From positions 1 to 64,000 of IMG/VR virus record IMGVR_UViG_3300044984_000411: a DNA stretch of 64,000 bases; one strand, 5' to 3'. Within the stretch, counting starts at the first letter, position 1; every line of letters begins with the position of its first letter. The DNA is from a virus. Below, one piece after another: positions 1 to 7,689 of the stretch. The translations under genes and the position numbers were made by a program. The notes under the pieces were generated by a model. The model made no database searches. It saw nothing but the letters and a program-made list of their open reading frames with translations, and was not told the DNA's origin.

Positions 1-47
1 CGCCACCTACTTGGAAGGAAGGAGCACTACCATTATGCAATATTCGC
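1..47 (-). tRNA. tRNA-Gly (anticodon TCC), cut by the window edge
   Basis: The minus strand from 47 leftward gives an acceptor 5' half (GCGAATA), a D arm (GCAT...GTGC) and an anticodon arm whose loop is CTTCCAA, anticodon TCC. The T arm and 3' acceptor lie outside the window. It is 4 nt upstream of the tRNA-Asn 3' end, so the two form a small phage tRNA cluster. One mismatch in the anticodon stem lowers confidence slightly. Confidence 0.75.
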
Positions 48-51
48 AATG

Positions 52-123
52 CTGACCATCCTGGATTCGAACCAGGAACCTTAGAGTTAACAGCTCTCTG
101 CTCTGCCGTTGAGCTAATGGTCA
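52..123 (-). tRNA. tRNA-Asn (anticodon GTT)
   Basis: A complete cloverleaf reads on the minus strand: acceptor TGACCAT/ATGGTCA, D stem GCTC/GAGC, anticodon loop CTGTTAA (GTT, Asn), T stem CCTGG/CCAGG with loop TTCGAAT, discriminator G. CCA is not encoded. Phage tRNAs usually supplement host decoding. Confidence 0.92.
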
Positions 124-132
124 ATATATCTA

Positions 133-468
133 TTATACTATACGACCGTAATCATCGTCAAGCCTGACGATATCATCTTCTCCAAGATACGGACCTACCT
201 GAATTTCTACAATCTTTAAATTAGTTTTGGCAGTGATTCTATGCTCTGCTTTTTTGGGTACTTGTACTACAACTCCTGCGAATAATGGTAGATTTGCTCC
301 ACGAACTTGTGCAGTACCTTTGCCAGATACAACATACCAAGTCTCACTACGATGCTTGTGTGTTTGTAGACTGATTCTTTTGCCAGCGTATATGTTTAAT
401 ACTTTAACTTGGTAGCCTTCATCTGTTTTGACAACTTCATAGTTGCCCCATGGTCTGATGTTGTCCAT
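133..468 (-). CDS. Cupin-fold protein, mannose-6-phosphate isomerase type II C-terminal-like
   Basis: 111 residues, one cupin domain. The start RPWGNYEVV, then GYQVKVLNI, the metal-binding segment SLQTHKHRSETWYVVSGKG (two His and a Glu) and the later EHRI His match the cupin at the C end of type II mannose-6-phosphate isomerase/GDP-mannose pyrophosphorylase. That domain normally isomerises fructose-6-phosphate to mannose-6-phosphate; alone it may act on sugar phosphates or only bind metal. Its ATG follows directly on the TAA of the upstream gene, so the two are probably translationally coupled. A role in sugar supply for virion or host glycan modification is inference. Confidence 0.8.
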   Translation of the reverse strand: MDNIRPWGNYEVVKTDEGYQVKVLNIYAGKRISLQTHKHRSETWYVVSGKGTAQVRGANLPLFAGVVVQVPKKAEHRITAKTNLKIVEIQVGPYLGEDDIVRLDDDYGRIV

Positions 469-669
469 TTATACCAGCCATTTGACTACAGGGCAACAGG
501 GGTCTCCGCCCTCTTCCCAATCAGCCTCTTCTTCGGCTGTCATAAAGTTATCGCCATCGTGGGTCATACAGAATCCTTCTGTAATCCATCCTTTTTCAAT
601 ACCAGTTTGTAGCCAAGCAACGGCTTCTTCTGTTTGTTCATCTGTGAACACCTGACGTTCTATAGTCAT
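469..669 (-). CDS. Small acidic protein of unknown function
   Basis: 66 residues, not recognised. The ATG at 669 (MTIERQVF) was chosen over the upstream in-frame start at 726 because AGAGGG lies a suitable distance before it and a -10 box lies inside the longer version. The middle is acidic (EEEADWEEGGD) and there is a CC pair near the C end. Its stop abuts the cupin start. A CCTCTT block upstream could pair with the ribosome-binding site, so translation may be structure controlled. Confidence 0.6.
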   Translation of the reverse strand: MTIERQVFTDEQTEEAVAWLQTGIEKGWITEGFCMTHDGDNFMTAEEEADWEEGGDPCCPVVKWLV

Positions 670-673
670 AGTA

Positions 674-718
674 AAACCCTCTCTAGGTAGTATATACATT
701 ATACACCAACTAAAGAGG
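674..718 (-). promoter_or_regulatory. -10 box and possible RBS-sequestering stem before the 66-residue gene
   Basis: Minus-strand TATAAT at 698-703 preceded by GTG. CCCTCT near 712-717 is complementary to AGAGGG at 678-683, which is the Shine-Dalgarno of the gene starting at 669. The stem could alternatively be a weak terminator. Confidence 0.35.
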
Positions 719-726
719 GCTGTCAA

Positions 727-999
727 CTACTTACCGTCGTTTTTGTCTACCTTGGCAAACGCTGCATTGATTTCATCCATGTCTAGTTTACCATCGTCAA
801 GGAATGCTCGTGCAAGTCTTTCAACCACAGTAGCAACACCGATGATACCTGCCATAGCAACTGCTGCGAGTAGGTCTACGCCAACTACAGCACCAGCACC
901 AAGTACACTTAGACCTGATGCAGCAAATACTGCAAGGATTCTCCAAAGAACGTTTTTAAGGGTGGACCATCCACCTGTTACGCCATAATCTTCTTCCAT
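727..999 (-). CDS. Small membrane protein, candidate holin
   Basis: 90 residues. The start at 999 is set by AAGGAGGAGG 6-7 nt upstream, encoded within the end of the preceding gene. Residues about 15-60 hold two hydrophobic stretches (NVLWRILAVFAASGLSVLGAG and GVDLLAAVAMAGIIGVATVV), then an acidic tail (DDGKLDMDEINAAFAKVDKND). A short protein with two membrane segments, charged ends and a second small membrane protein next door fits a phage holin pair. No catalytic motif. The holin call rests on topology and context. Confidence 0.6.
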   Translation of the reverse strand: MEEDYGVTGGWSTLKNVLWRILAVFAASGLSVLGAGAVVGVDLLAAVAMAGIIGVATVVERLARAFLDDGKLDMDEINAAFAKVDKNDGK

Positions 1000-1000
1000 A

Positions 1001-1180
1001 TTATTCCTCCTCCTTATCTGCTGAATTTCTGAGTGGGTAGGATAGAACCCAGACACCCATTGTGCCAAGGATTGCCCATCCTACAATTTCTTTTGCCGAG
1101 CCTTCAAGGACAAGCCAGGCAACAAACATACCAAGGAGTGTCCAAGCTTGACCAAGCATATCGTTTAAAAATTTCTTCAT
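1001..1180 (-). CDS. Small two-helix membrane protein, candidate holin/antiholin
   Basis: 59 residues, start ATG at 1180 with AAGGAGG upstream; that Shine-Dalgarno is encoded by the last codons of the PA14 protein, so translation is coupled. Two hydrophobic segments (WTLLGMFVAWLVLEG and IVGWAILGTMGVWVLSYPL) are joined by a short charged turn; the N end is basic and the C end acidic (DKEEE). With the next gene it looks like a holin/antiholin pair. The only peptidoglycan hydrolase candidate in the window lies far away at 52.6 kb. Confidence 0.6.
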   Translation of the reverse strand: MKKFLNDMLGQAWTLLGMFVAWLVLEGSAKEIVGWAILGTMGVWVLSYPLRNSADKEEE

Positions 1181-1181
1181 A

Positions 1182-3623
1182 TTATATCCTCCTTCTTGTT
1201 GTTCCGCCTGAGCCACCTGATGGTGCTCCTGCTCCAGCTGCAGGGGCTGCTGCTGCTGTTAAAGCTGCTCCTGTTGCTGCGTTTACTGCTGCTCCAACTG
1301 CAACAACTGCTGTAACAACTATCTTCTTAGATTCTTCACGCACCTGTGGTGACATATCTGAACCTACGTTACCCATAAAGTTAAGGGCTTCTGTAAGTGC
1401 TACAACTGTTGCTCCAAGTACTGGAACAGCAGCCAATTCTTCATCTACTACGATGTCGTCAGCTTGGGCTACTAGGAATAAGGCATCAAGAGCCTGTTCA
1501 TATTCTGGTGAGCCTTGTGTTGCTGTCTCAAATGTTTCCATTGCTGCTTCTGTTAGTTGCTCTACCTGAGTTTCTGTTAGTTCTTCTGGTTTAACTGCCT
1601 CAAGATTTACGTCTGTAAGGTCTTCGATTACTTCTGGAATGTTTGGGTCTCCAATAGGTTCAGGGGTTGGTTCTGGCTCTGGTGTTGGAGTTGGTTCTGG
1701 GGTTGGGGTAGGCTTTGGCGGTTCTGTTGGTTCTGGGGTTGGTTCAATTACTGGCTCTTCATAAACTGGAATCTTCTTTAATTCCTCTTTTACTTTTTGT
1801 AGTAATTCATATTTTTCTGTCACTGCTTGTTGCTTTACGAAAACTCTTTGCTCAACTGCCTGTAGTTCCAGCCTAATAGTATTTGTTAACTGTGTGTTGT
1901 TTGATACTGCTATCTCTTGCTCTTCGACGGTAAGCTGTGTTTGCTCTTTAACTACCGCCTCTGCATCCAAAGTATCTTGAAGTTGATTTATAATCGTTGT
2001 ACTATCTTCAATTATAGCAACCATATTATCTAAACTATCTTTTAGTTCATTTAATTCCGATTGTTGTGTAGTTAATTGTAATTGTTTTTGTGCAACTTCC
2101 AGCTGTTTTTGTGCGTATTCTGTTTGTAAAGTTTCTAGAACTGACTGGGCTACCACAAGAAGTGAATCCAGTGTTAGCACTGTTCCATTCTTATCTATTT
2201 TATTTTGTTCCTTTTGTTCAAGAATGTCTTGCTTGCTTTGCCAATCTTCAATTGCAGCATCGTATTCGTCAATAGCGTCAACGTAATTGTCATTAGCTAC
2301 TGTCGAAGCTGTCATGGCAACGTCATACTCTTGCTGTGCATTTAAAAGTAGTGCTTGCTTTTGCTGCAAGATTGATAGTAGTGCTGGGTCATATTCATAA
2401 GTTGGCTGTGTAGGCTGATTCTGTGAAAGCCAGGCTGCAGGAACTACACCCCACCCTCTATCGGTATAGTAGTAAAGAATATTACAAGCTCCTCCACCCC
2501 ACTCAAACATCCATGCATCAATAGCGTATGATTGTCCTGCCTGTAGTGGCATAGGATTGCTCCAGTTACCGCCACACCCTTTTAGTGTCCAGTTATCATT
2601 TACGACCGTTCCACCAATTGTCATGTGCCAGCCATCGTCAACCATAGCAAGAAATTCGTAGTTGTCTGTAGTTGGGACCGTGAGGTATCCTCTGTAGTGA
2701 ATCATAACGTAGTCAGCACCACAACCCTCAATGTCTCCGCCACCCCAATCTTTGTTGATTTGAGTAACTGTTATTGTTTTACAAAACGTGTAGGCTGTAT
2801 CTGAGCGAATTGGATTTGGTGATGAAATTTGTTTATAAATATCTGCTTTTAACCCAGCAATGGTTGGCTGGGCGTTAGATGGATAAACTGCAATAAGGTT
2901 GTTGTTGTAGTTGTATTGTGCAGTATCTACAGCAGACTGTGCCTGTGTAAGATTGTTTAACTTAACTTGCAAGCTTGCTAGTGATTGATTGTATGCCACA
3001 GATGTGCTATCAACATTTGCACCCTTCTCGTGTACCGTTCCTACTGATAGGTTGTAGTTTAGCAATGCTACGTTATATTCGTTTACTGCTACGCTATAGT
3101 CTTGTTCTGACTGTTGTTTTTGGAGAGTTAAATCATTTAAAGATTCTTCAGAGTTTATCATGTCGGTAAATGCTTTGTCCATGTCTTGTGTGGCTTCATC
3201 TAGTTCTTGGGATGCTACAGTTACCTGCGAAGATTTTGCTAGGATGTCTTGAGAGATTTCTTCAAGTGCAGATTGCTTTTGTTCTACCAGGGCTTGTGCA
3301 TTGGCAAGGCTTTGCTGTGCTTCTGCGACTCTCTGAGACTGTGTATTATTAGCCTCAATTGCTACGTTAAGTGACGCTTGAGCATCCTCTAAAGCCTTCT
3401 GAGCGTCTCCTAGTGACGTTTCTGTGGCTGTCTTTGAGTTATTTAGGGCTACTAAGTCTTGCTGCTGTTGCTCTAGTTCTGCTTGTGCTGCATCAACTTT
3501 TTGCTGTGCTTCAGCAAGCAGTGTCTCGTACTCTGCTTTGGTTATACCAAATGCAGGACTAGACATCATCAGTGGGGTTAAAGCTAGCATTATTACTAGC
3601 ACTGTGTGTATAAGTTTTTTTAT
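1182..3623 (-). CDS. Large exported protein with coiled coils and a PA14-like domain; probable AUA start
   Basis: About 812 residues from AUA at 3623, or 806 from GTG at 3602. The AUA start gives the signal peptide MKKLIHTVLVIMLALTPLM..SSPAFG and lies 9 nt after AGGAG; the GTG start loses the positive N end and the spacing. Order: signal peptide; coiled coil rich in A, Q and E (about 25-230); a PA14-like beta domain (about 275-400, with GYLTVPTTDNYEFLAMVDDG and paired Cys); second coiled coil (about 410-630); a Pro/Thr/Glu spacer; an acidic helical part; a hydrophobic Ala/Gly C-terminal stretch ending in Arg. PA14 domains often bind carbohydrate. It may be a surface or periplasm-spanning protein made late; function unknown. 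Confidence 0.7.
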   Translation of the reverse strand: MKKLIHTVLVIMLALTPLMMSSPAFGITKAEYETLLAEAQQKVDAAQAELEQQQQDLVALNNSKTATETSLGDAQKALEDAQASLNVAIEANNTQSQRVAEAQQSLANAQALVEQKQSALEEISQDILAKSSQVTVASQELDEATQDMDKAFTDMINSEESLNDLTLQKQQSEQDYSVAVNEYNVALLNYNLSVGTVHEKGANVDSTSVAYNQSLASLQVKLNNLTQAQSAVDTAQYNYNNNLIAVYPSNAQPTIAGLKADIYKQISSPNPIRSDTAYTFCKTITVTQINKDWGGGDIEGCGADYVMIHYRGYLTVPTTDNYEFLAMVDDGWHMTIGGTVVNDNWTLKGCGGNWSNPMPLQAGQSYAIDAWMFEWGGGACNILYYYTDRGWGVVPAAWLSQNQPTQPTYEYDPALLSILQQKQALLLNAQQEYDVAMTASTVANDNYVDAIDEYDAAIEDWQSKQDILEQKEQNKIDKNGTVLTLDSLLVVAQSVLETLQTEYAQKQLEVAQKQLQLTTQQSELNELKDSLDNMVAIIEDSTTIINQLQDTLDAEAVVKEQTQLTVEEQEIAVSNNTQLTNTIRLELQAVEQRVFVKQQAVTEKYELLQKVKEELKKIPVYEEPVIEPTPEPTEPPKPTPTPEPTPTPEPEPTPEPIGDPNIPEVIEDLTDVNLEAVKPEELTETQVEQLTEAAMETFETATQGSPEYEQALDALFLVAQADDIVVDEELAAVPVLGATVVALTEALNFMGNVGSDMSPQVREESKKIVVTAVVAVGAAVNAATGAALTAAAAPAAGAGAPSGGSGGTTRRRI

Positions 3624-3640
3624 TTTTCCGTTCTCCTAGT

Positions 3641-3653
3641 GGGGAAGTTCCCC
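3641..3653. repeat. Perfect GC palindrome in the leader of the PA14 gene
   Basis: GGGGAA-C-TTCCCC lies between the promoter at 3663 and the AGGAG of the PA14 gene. It can fold as a 4-5 bp hairpin with loop AACTT just upstream of the ribosome-binding site. It may insulate the site or stabilise the mRNA 5' end. Confidence 0.4.
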
Positions 3654-3662
3654 AACAGTACC

Positions 3663-3671
3663 ATTATACCA
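3663..3671 (-). promoter_or_regulatory. Extended -10 promoter (TGGTATAAT)
   Basis: Minus-strand TGG-TATAAT with no recognisable -35 hexamer. It sits about 40 nt upstream of the proposed AUA start of the PA14 gene and likely drives the PA14, holin-like and cupin genes. Confidence 0.55.
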
Positions 3672-3839
3672 TCATTGGTAGGATAGATTTTGATTTTGAT
3701 TGGTTGGAGGCATCTTACTTTGCCTATCGTATCTTGTAGGACTTATCTTTTGTTGGCTTTTGAGCAGGTTTCTAGGTCTTCTTAGGTGTAAATGTTGGCT
3801 TTCACGCATATGAAATGGTTGCCAGTTACGGTTGACCAT
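3672..3839 (-). CDS. Small basic Gln/Asn-rich protein
   Basis: 55 codons from ATG at 3839 to TGA at 3672, in the gap after the terminase. It is rich in Arg, Lys, Gln and Asn, starting MVNRNWQPFHMRE and ending PTNQNQNLSYQ. GAGGA precedes the ATG and an extended -10 (TGCTATAAT, 3856-3864) lies 16 nt upstream; a second promoter overlaps its stop. No known family recognised. The expression signals make it a plausible gene, but a chance ORF of this size is possible. Confidence 0.45.
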   Translation of the reverse strand: MVNRNWQPFHMRESQHLHLRRPRNLLKSQQKISPTRYDRQSKMPPTNQNQNLSYQ

Positions 3840-3855
3840 AGTTCCTCATGCTAAT

Positions 3856-3864
3856 ATTATAGCA
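3856..3864 (-). promoter_or_regulatory. Extended -10 promoter (TGCTATAAT)
   Basis: Minus-strand TGC-TATAAT overlapping the last codon of the terminase gene, 16 nt before the ATG at 3839. Confidence 0.5.
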
Positions 3865-5644
3865 CGTTGAATTGAGATAAATACTCTTTAGCCTCTTCTT
3901 GAAGCTTTGGTTCAAAGACAATTGTGTTTTCTGGCAATGTGTTTTTGTCTACCTTCGGTCTATCCCTAAATGTATGAATATCTACCTGTTGATTAACGTT
4001 TCTAGGGGTATGGGAGATAGCCCCAAACACTGCTCCACACACAGCATCCGCCAAGTCCTTAGAAGATTTGCGAGGGTGGTCTACACGATTGTTCTTAACA
4101 ATCTTTAGCTCAGTTAACTCTTCAAACAGAAGTTCAATATTTGGCATAACTAAACGTTCTTCGTAAACTAGCATAGCCATATCTTCATAATGCTTCTTTG
4201 CAACAGAAACAGTATCAGTTCTAATTCCAACAGACTTAAGTTCATTTTGGATATCGAAGGAGTTCCATCGGTCAAAAGATACTAAGCCAATGTTAAATCC
4301 CAGTCTCCGTAGGTTTTGAATCCACTGTTTAACCTCTGATAGGTTTACAGGACCCTCTCTACGAGGCTCCCACCATGCTACAGCGTCTACTACAACTACT
4401 GGGACTACTTGCTCATAATCTTTAATTACCTGAACAGACACCCACTTTTCTACGTGAGCAATAGCAACAGCACATTTGTCGTGTCGCTGTGCAAGGTCAG
4501 CATGAACAAAGTAGGTCTTGTCTGGGTCTGGCACAAACGTTTCATCAAAGCGTCTGATGCTATCTAGTGGATTTCTAGTGGTCATACAGGCTCTAACCTT
4601 TTCCTGCTGCTTAAAGAATGCATCTGAAGCATAGGTTGGAATACAGGCAAAGCGTTGCATGGCATCGCCAAGGTCTGTATAGAATGCAAGCTTGAAGTCG
4701 TCAATCTTACGAGTAGGGTTTACAACCCAGGTTGGTCGCTTAAGTGCAAATACCCCTGGATACTTGTATGAAACAATCGTGTCTTCATCCCACTCAATAT
4801 CTAGCGAGTTTCCTTCTGCATCTTCTGGCAAGTCTGGATTCATAATAAACTTGTGAGTCTTTGTTATAACATCTTTCTCAGCAATTACAGCATCGTATCT
4901 TTGAGAAATAAAGTCTCCTGGGTAACGAGGGAATGATAGCAGGGCTACTTTACCTAGGTCTGGAAAACGAGAGTCTACCGAAGCACGGAAGGCTTTGTAG
5001 ATGTTGTCAGCAGTTTTACCTTGGTCATTTCCAGTATTTACTTCCTGAGCAAAACCAGAAATCTCGTCAAGCACTGCTAGAAGCAAGTTAAGACCCTCGT
5101 GAGATTCACGCTCTGAGTGACCAGAATAAACCGTAATGGAATGGTCAAACTCAATGCTGTCTGCCTTGGCATAAAACTTTCCAGCAAACCAAGGTGAGCG
5201 TTCAATCTTAGATTTAAATCCCTTAAAGAAAACGTTCTTTGCCTGTTGTGCGTTAATAGCAACGTTGATGATGTCAATAGCGTCACCAGATGGCTTTCCA
5301 AAATATCGTGCTGGGTCTTTAAGACAAAGTAGTTTGTAAACAATGTATGCACACGCTACTGTAGATGTAAAGTCTTTTCCAGAACCTTTACCAAGCTGTA
5401 GGATAACCTCATTCTTTGTGTATTTCTTGTAGTACCTGCGACCTTCTGTGTCGCCCATAATGTCAATCAAATCTTCTAGCTTATAGATTTGACTCATTGC
5501 TTCAACAATGTCATACTGAACTTCAGACAGCGGTGGCTGTCCTAGATAATCTGCACCCTCTACGAATGTGCGAGCATCTACTGGTGTTTCAGCAAAGTTA
5601 TTGTTCTTTAGAACTTCAAAGAACTCATTAAACATTGTTGACAA
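3857..5644 (-). CDS. terL: Terminase large subunit
   Basis: 595 residues, the packaging motor ATPase and headful nuclease. The Walker A-like loop is GKGSGKD (about 85-91) and the Walker B LLLAVLDEI (about 187-195). The RNase H-like nuclease domain follows, with acidic residues in YFVHADLAQRHDKC, GLVSFDRWNS and KDLADAVCG. Length is typical. The TTG at 5644 sits 9 nt after AAGAGG; the ATG at 5635 is an alternative. It overlaps the small subunit gene by 17 nt, the usual pairing. Confidence 0.95.
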   Translation of the reverse strand: MSTMFNEFFEVLKNNNFAETPVDARTFVEGADYLGQPPLSEVQYDIVEAMSQIYKLEDLIDIMGDTEGRRYYKKYTKNEVILQLGKGSGKDFTSTVACAYIVYKLLCLKDPARYFGKPSGDAIDIINVAINAQQAKNVFFKGFKSKIERSPWFAGKFYAKADSIEFDHSITVYSGHSERESHEGLNLLLAVLDEISGFAQEVNTGNDQGKTADNIYKAFRASVDSRFPDLGKVALLSFPRYPGDFISQRYDAVIAEKDVITKTHKFIMNPDLPEDAEGNSLDIEWDEDTIVSYKYPGVFALKRPTWVVNPTRKIDDFKLAFYTDLGDAMQRFACIPTYASDAFFKQQEKVRACMTTRNPLDSIRRFDETFVPDPDKTYFVHADLAQRHDKCAVAIAHVEKWVSVQVIKDYEQVVPVVVVDAVAWWEPRREGPVNLSEVKQWIQNLRRLGFNIGLVSFDRWNSFDIQNELKSVGIRTDTVSVAKKHYEDMAMLVYEERLVMPNIELLFEELTELKIVKNNRVDHPRKSSKDLADAVCGAVFGAISHTPRNVNQQVDIHTFRDRPKVDKNTLPENTIVFEPKLQEEAKEYLSQFNVL

Positions 5645-6161
5645 TAGTTATGACCTCTTGTTCTTTAGATACCTGCGACAGCCTACGCATAATCTCGTCA
5701 CGAATTTGTGGATATTCACTAGCAATATCACGAAGGATGTTTACTAGGATATCCTGCTTACGCTCAATCTCTAGCATCTCTTCTGCTAGCTCTTTGTTCT
5801 CAAGCAAACCAGCTTTCTGTAGCATATCAATACGAGTCTTCTCAAGGTCCATTACCAGCTTAATACCTGCAGTCTTAGCCCCTAGGTTTGCTGTGGTGGT
5901 TGCTTCGTCAATAACTTCGTACGCCTTGCTAATTAGCTTGCTGTAGTGTGTATCAGCACCTGCCAATGCCTCTTTAGCTCTAGCACGAATAGCAGCGTTG
6001 TCAGAAGCCAGGGTACGCCACTGAGTAATGTGTGCCATTACCTTTTGTCTTGGCAAGGCTAACGCTTTTGAAATTTGGGTAGGCTCTTCGCCCTGGAGAT
6101 ACTTCTCCACAACTTTGTTCATCTCATCTAGATGCTCAACTGTTAAGTCTTCAATCGACAC
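5628..6161 (-). CDS. Terminase small subunit (putative)
   Basis: 177 residues from GTG at 6161, chosen because AGAGGAG lies 5 nt upstream; the longer ORF would start inside the neighbour. The N half carries a helix-turn-helix-like segment (QGEEPTQISKALALPRQKVMAHITQW); the rest is alpha-helical and charged (KELAEEMLEIERKQDIL...). Position directly before terL plus the DNA-binding helix suggest the packaging-site recognition subunit. No enzymatic motif. Confidence 0.7.
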   Translation of the reverse strand: MSIEDLTVEHLDEMNKVVEKYLQGEEPTQISKALALPRQKVMAHITQWRTLASDNAAIRARAKEALAGADTHYSKLISKAYEVIDEATTTANLGAKTAGIKLVMDLEKTRIDMLQKAGLLENKELAEEMLEIERKQDILVNILRDIASEYPQIRDEIMRRLSQVSKEQEVITIVNNV

Positions 6162-6441
6162 GCTTACTCCTCTTGCCCTTTGTTGGTACACGCTTTACAC
6201 GCTCTACCTTAAAAGAACGGAACACGGATGGTACCTTGTTGATAATTTCAAAACAGTCTACCCACTGAGCACCAGTCTCAGTATTAGTCACAAAGTATTC
6301 AAACTTAAACTTGCCACCGTATTCATCCTTTACTTTAATTGTATCACCACGATTGATTTCAAATCCATTAATTACAACAGAGTTTTCTCTACTAAACTTA
6401 GTAGCAATAACTGGTGTGACATATTTTTTCCTGCGTCCCAT
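6151..6441 (-). CDS. Conserved-looking small basic phage protein, unknown function
   Basis: 96 residues with basic ends (MGRRKK..., PTKGKRSKRVD) and a beta-rich middle (GDTIKVKDEYGGKFKFEYFVTNTETGAQWVDCFEI). It resembles a small barrel protein; I cannot name the family. Start shares bases with the stop of the DUF3310 gene (TAATG), and its last codons encode the Shine-Dalgarno of the small terminase gene, so it belongs to this operon. Confidence 0.65.
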   Translation of the reverse strand: MGRRKKYVTPVIATKFSRENSVVINGFEINRGDTIKVKDEYGGKFKFEYFVTNTETGAQWVDCFEIINKVPSVFRSFKVERVKRVPTKGKRSKRVD

Positions 6442-6680
6442 TACTTACTCTCTCCCTGTAGTCGTTTAATCTCGTCTTGGATGTAAAAGATAGCTTTCTC
6501 TAAATCTTGAATAGTCTTTTTCTCGTCTTTGAGTCCTGCTCGCCAAAGATATTTGAATGCGTTACCAACATTAAAGTTGCGGTGTCTAGTAATTTGAATA
6601 CACTCAACACCGCTGGGGTCAGAGGTATAGTGTGGTGGGTGGTTTACTTGGTCTACTGTAATCTTTAGGTTGTCGCTCAT
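6441..6680 (-). CDS. DUF3310 family protein
   Basis: 79 residues. The DUF3310 signature is clear: VNHPPHYT near the N end, then GVECIQITRH, FKYLWRAGLKD and DLEKAIFYIQDEI. These proteins are common in phage nucleotide and DNA-metabolism regions and are often labelled nucleotide kinase-like without biochemical proof. ATG at 6680 overlaps the stop of the next upstream gene. Confidence 0.8.
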   Translation of the reverse strand: MSDNLKITVDQVNHPPHYTSDPSGVECIQITRHRNFNVGNAFKYLWRAGLKDEKKTIQDLEKAIFYIQDEIKRLQGESK

Positions 6681-6832
6681 CTTTTTGATTTCCTTAATCC
6701 GAACTTGGCTAGATAGACGTAGATTGTTTCCACGCTAGTACCGCATTCTTTTGCAATCTCTTGTGGTGTTTTTTTATCGGCATGGAAGCGTTTCTTTAAC
6801 CATGCTTCACTAGTATACAGTTTATTTGCCAT
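6677..6832 (-). CDS. Small helix-turn-helix protein
   Basis: 51 residues from ATG at 6832, which lies just after the stop of the RuvC-like gene; longer ORF versions would overlap that gene. The sequence AWLKKRFHADKKTPQEIAKECGTSVETIYVYLAKFGL is a trihelical HTH of the sigma-4/homeodomain-like type. Basic C end (RKSKR). It is probably a small transcriptional regulator or DNA-bending protein; target unknown. Confidence 0.65.
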   Translation of the reverse strand: MANKLYTSEAWLKKRFHADKKTPQEIAKECGTSVETIYVYLAKFGLRKSKR

Positions 6833-6836
6833 AATG

Positions 6837-7412
6837 TCAATACCCAAATGCCTTTTCCCAGTTTGATAGTGCCCAGTGTCCGATTGCACAAGCATCCGCA
6901 ACATCATCATCTGTTAGTTCTTTGTCATAGTTTATATTAACAAAGTTGATTGTTCTCTGCTTACGAATGGAGCGTTCTTCATTTTTAAACCAAGACACAG
7001 ACTTGCCAGGATTCTTCTTAGCAATCTCTGCCTTTTCTTCTTTGGTTAGTTTCTTGTTACCAATAAAGTTCTGCCATGTCATTGGAGATACGGAACCGAT
7101 TCTCTTTACCCCAGCCATTCCTGCAGCCCCTAGCAATGCTCCCTGCAGCGTAGCAAGCTGTGCTGCTGTCTTAGGGCTGTTCATAAATACCGTGTGCTCA
7201 ATAATAACTGCATCAAAATCAAACTTATCAAAGAAGGCTTTTGTCTTCTTGGCAGCATCCATTACCTTATCGAAGGTTGTAACGCCAGCAAAGTTAATCT
7301 TGCCACAAGCAATAATCTTTTTGCCATCAAATACAGCAAATGCCAGGCTATTTGTGCTAGCGTCAATAGCACAGAACTTCTTTGGTTTCTCTTTTAGCTT
7401 ACTTAGATTCAT
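6837..7412 (-). CDS. RuvC-like Holliday junction resolvase
   Basis: 191 residues with RNase H-fold resolvase signatures: CAIDASTNSLAFAVFD (first Asp), VIIEHTVFM (Glu), the SPMTWQNFIG segment, and DDDVADACAIGHWAL (C-terminal acidic pair). It is expected to cut branched DNA before packaging or during recombination. It overlaps the zinc-finger gene by 14 nt; AAGGA precedes the ATG. Somewhat longer than bacterial RuvC. Confidence 0.8.
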   Translation of the reverse strand: MNLSKLKEKPKKFCAIDASTNSLAFAVFDGKKIIACGKINFAGVTTFDKVMDAAKKTKAFFDKFDFDAVIIEHTVFMNSPKTAAQLATLQGALLGAAGMAGVKRIGSVSPMTWQNFIGNKKLTKEEKAEIAKKNPGKSVSWFKNEERSIRKQRTINFVNINYDKELTDDDVADACAIGHWALSNWEKAFGY

Positions 7413-7689
7413 CGTTGAGCATCCTTTTTATGTCTTTAAGTGCTTTAGAAACATCGCTTGGATTAACATCACAAAGCTCACACAACTGAGTATCATTATA
7501 CATTGACAAGAGGTTTCCACAAGACTTGCAGAACCTTTTTACCAATGCCCTCTTTTTTGTTCGCTCCTGTATGTAGCGTTGAGCAATCTTTTCTTTAGTT
7601 GCTAACGCCCTACAGTCTGCAGAACAGTAAATCTGATACTTTACTTTTTGTGTGAACTTGTTGTCGCACCAATCACAATGCTTTATCAT
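7399..7689 (-). CDS. Double zinc-finger protein
   Basis: 96 residues with two Cys clusters: CDWCDNKF...YCSADC near the N end and FCKSCGN...LCELC in the middle, each able to bind one zinc. A basic helical linker (RYIQERTKKRALVKR) joins them. Likely DNA or RNA binding; exact role unknown. It overlaps both neighbours, inside the recombination cluster. Confidence 0.65.
   Translation of the reverse strand: MIKHCDWCDNKFTQKVKYQIYCSADCRALATKEKIAQRYIQERTKKRALVKRFCKSCGNLLSMYNDTQLCELCDVNPSDVSKALKDIKRMLNDESK

Noticed and set aside
1033-1569. 178-codon plus-strand frame
   Set aside because: It lies opposite the Ala/Gly-rich C end of the PA14 protein and has no start signals; an antisense shadow of biased codons.
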